A stretch of 64,000 nt of DNA from Paenibacillus yonginensis (GTDB lineage: Bacteria; Bacillota; Bacilli; Paenibacillales; Paenibacillaceae), in the NCBI RefSeq assembly GCF_001685395.1, contig NZ_CP014167.1:2361501-2425500 (forward strand), in the 5' to 3' direction. Of the stretch, positions 63,977 through 64,000 are shown piece by piece. How positions within the stretch are numbered: the first letter of the stretch is position 1; every line of letters starts with the position of its first letter. The notes under the pieces are model-generated. The model had not been told where the DNA came from, ran no database searches, and worked only from the letters and a program-made list of their open reading frames with translations. The position numbers were made by a program, and so were the translations under genes.

Positions 63977-64000
63977 TAAGGTACAGCTAAAGCTGCAGCT

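Overview
The window looks like chromosome of a spore-forming Bacillota member, most likely Paenibacillus or a close relative. The evidence is a B. subtilis-type pyr operon with a PyrR-binding leader, a KimA-type potassium importer, YitT and YteA family proteins, a YjcZ-like short protein, YesM/YesN regulators, Gram-positive lipoproteins, strong AGGAGG ribosome sites with many TTG/GTG starts, and intrinsic terminators after most units. No replication origin, CRISPR array or rRNA is visible.

Layout. 1-12.4 kb: housekeeping and stress genes (DoxX, LOG-type hydrolase, LacI regulator divergent from manA, secreted metallo-hydrolase plus DUF3006, an eight-repeat Big2 surface protein, ung, RNase HI with a viroplasmin domain, BASS-family transporter, glutathione peroxidase). 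12.7-14.0 kb: an intact IS3-family element with a 3-bp target duplication. 14.1-15.6 kb: a DUF4352-like protein, a degraded stretch and tRNA-Leu(UAA). 15.8-17.2 kb: polysaccharide deacetylase and small proteins. 17.3-19.2 kb: a bacterial class C group II intron sitting in the terminator of kimA. 19.2-27.2 kb: kimA, YitT, msrA, L,D-transpeptidase, a two-component system divergent from a YceI protein, a GNAT acetyltransferase. 27.3-34.6 kb: a xylan-type locus with a solute-binding lipoprotein, YesN/YesM pair, AraC regulator and divergent GH52 beta-xylosidase. 34.7-39.3 kb: gene remnants, a membrane histidine kinase, a phage-like glucosaminidase, a CDF metal exporter and tiny membrane proteins. 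39.5-42.5 kb: a MurG paralogue with a nonsense-mutated sugar dehydratase, and tRNA-fMet and tRNA-Ile2(CAU). 42.5-49.9 kb: a six-frame overlapping ABC operon (ATPase, HlyD-like lipoprotein adaptor, FtsX/MacB-like permease split by a T7 frameshift, a second ATPase with an AbrB-like tail, and a family-1 solute-binding lipoprotein). 50.1-51.3 kb: M20 amidohydrolase. 51.5-60.5 kb: pyrR-pyrB-pyrC-carA-carB-pyrF-pyrE with promoter, PyrR-binding loop and attenuator; pyrK, pyrD and pyrP are absent. 60.7-64 kb: methyltransferase, rluD, lspA, and YteA-type zinc-finger protein.

How the genes work together. The pyr operon makes UMP from bicarbonate and glutamine except for the dihydroorotate oxidation step, which must be encoded elsewhere. 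The GH52 locus looks like a xylo-oligosaccharide sensing and hydrolysis unit whose transporter permeases are elsewhere. The most unusual unit is the 42.5-49.9 kb ABC operon, which combines a tripartite-efflux-like set with a sugar-type binding lipoprotein and an ATPase carrying a fused AbrB-like domain. Everything here was read by eye; no database search or folding program was run.
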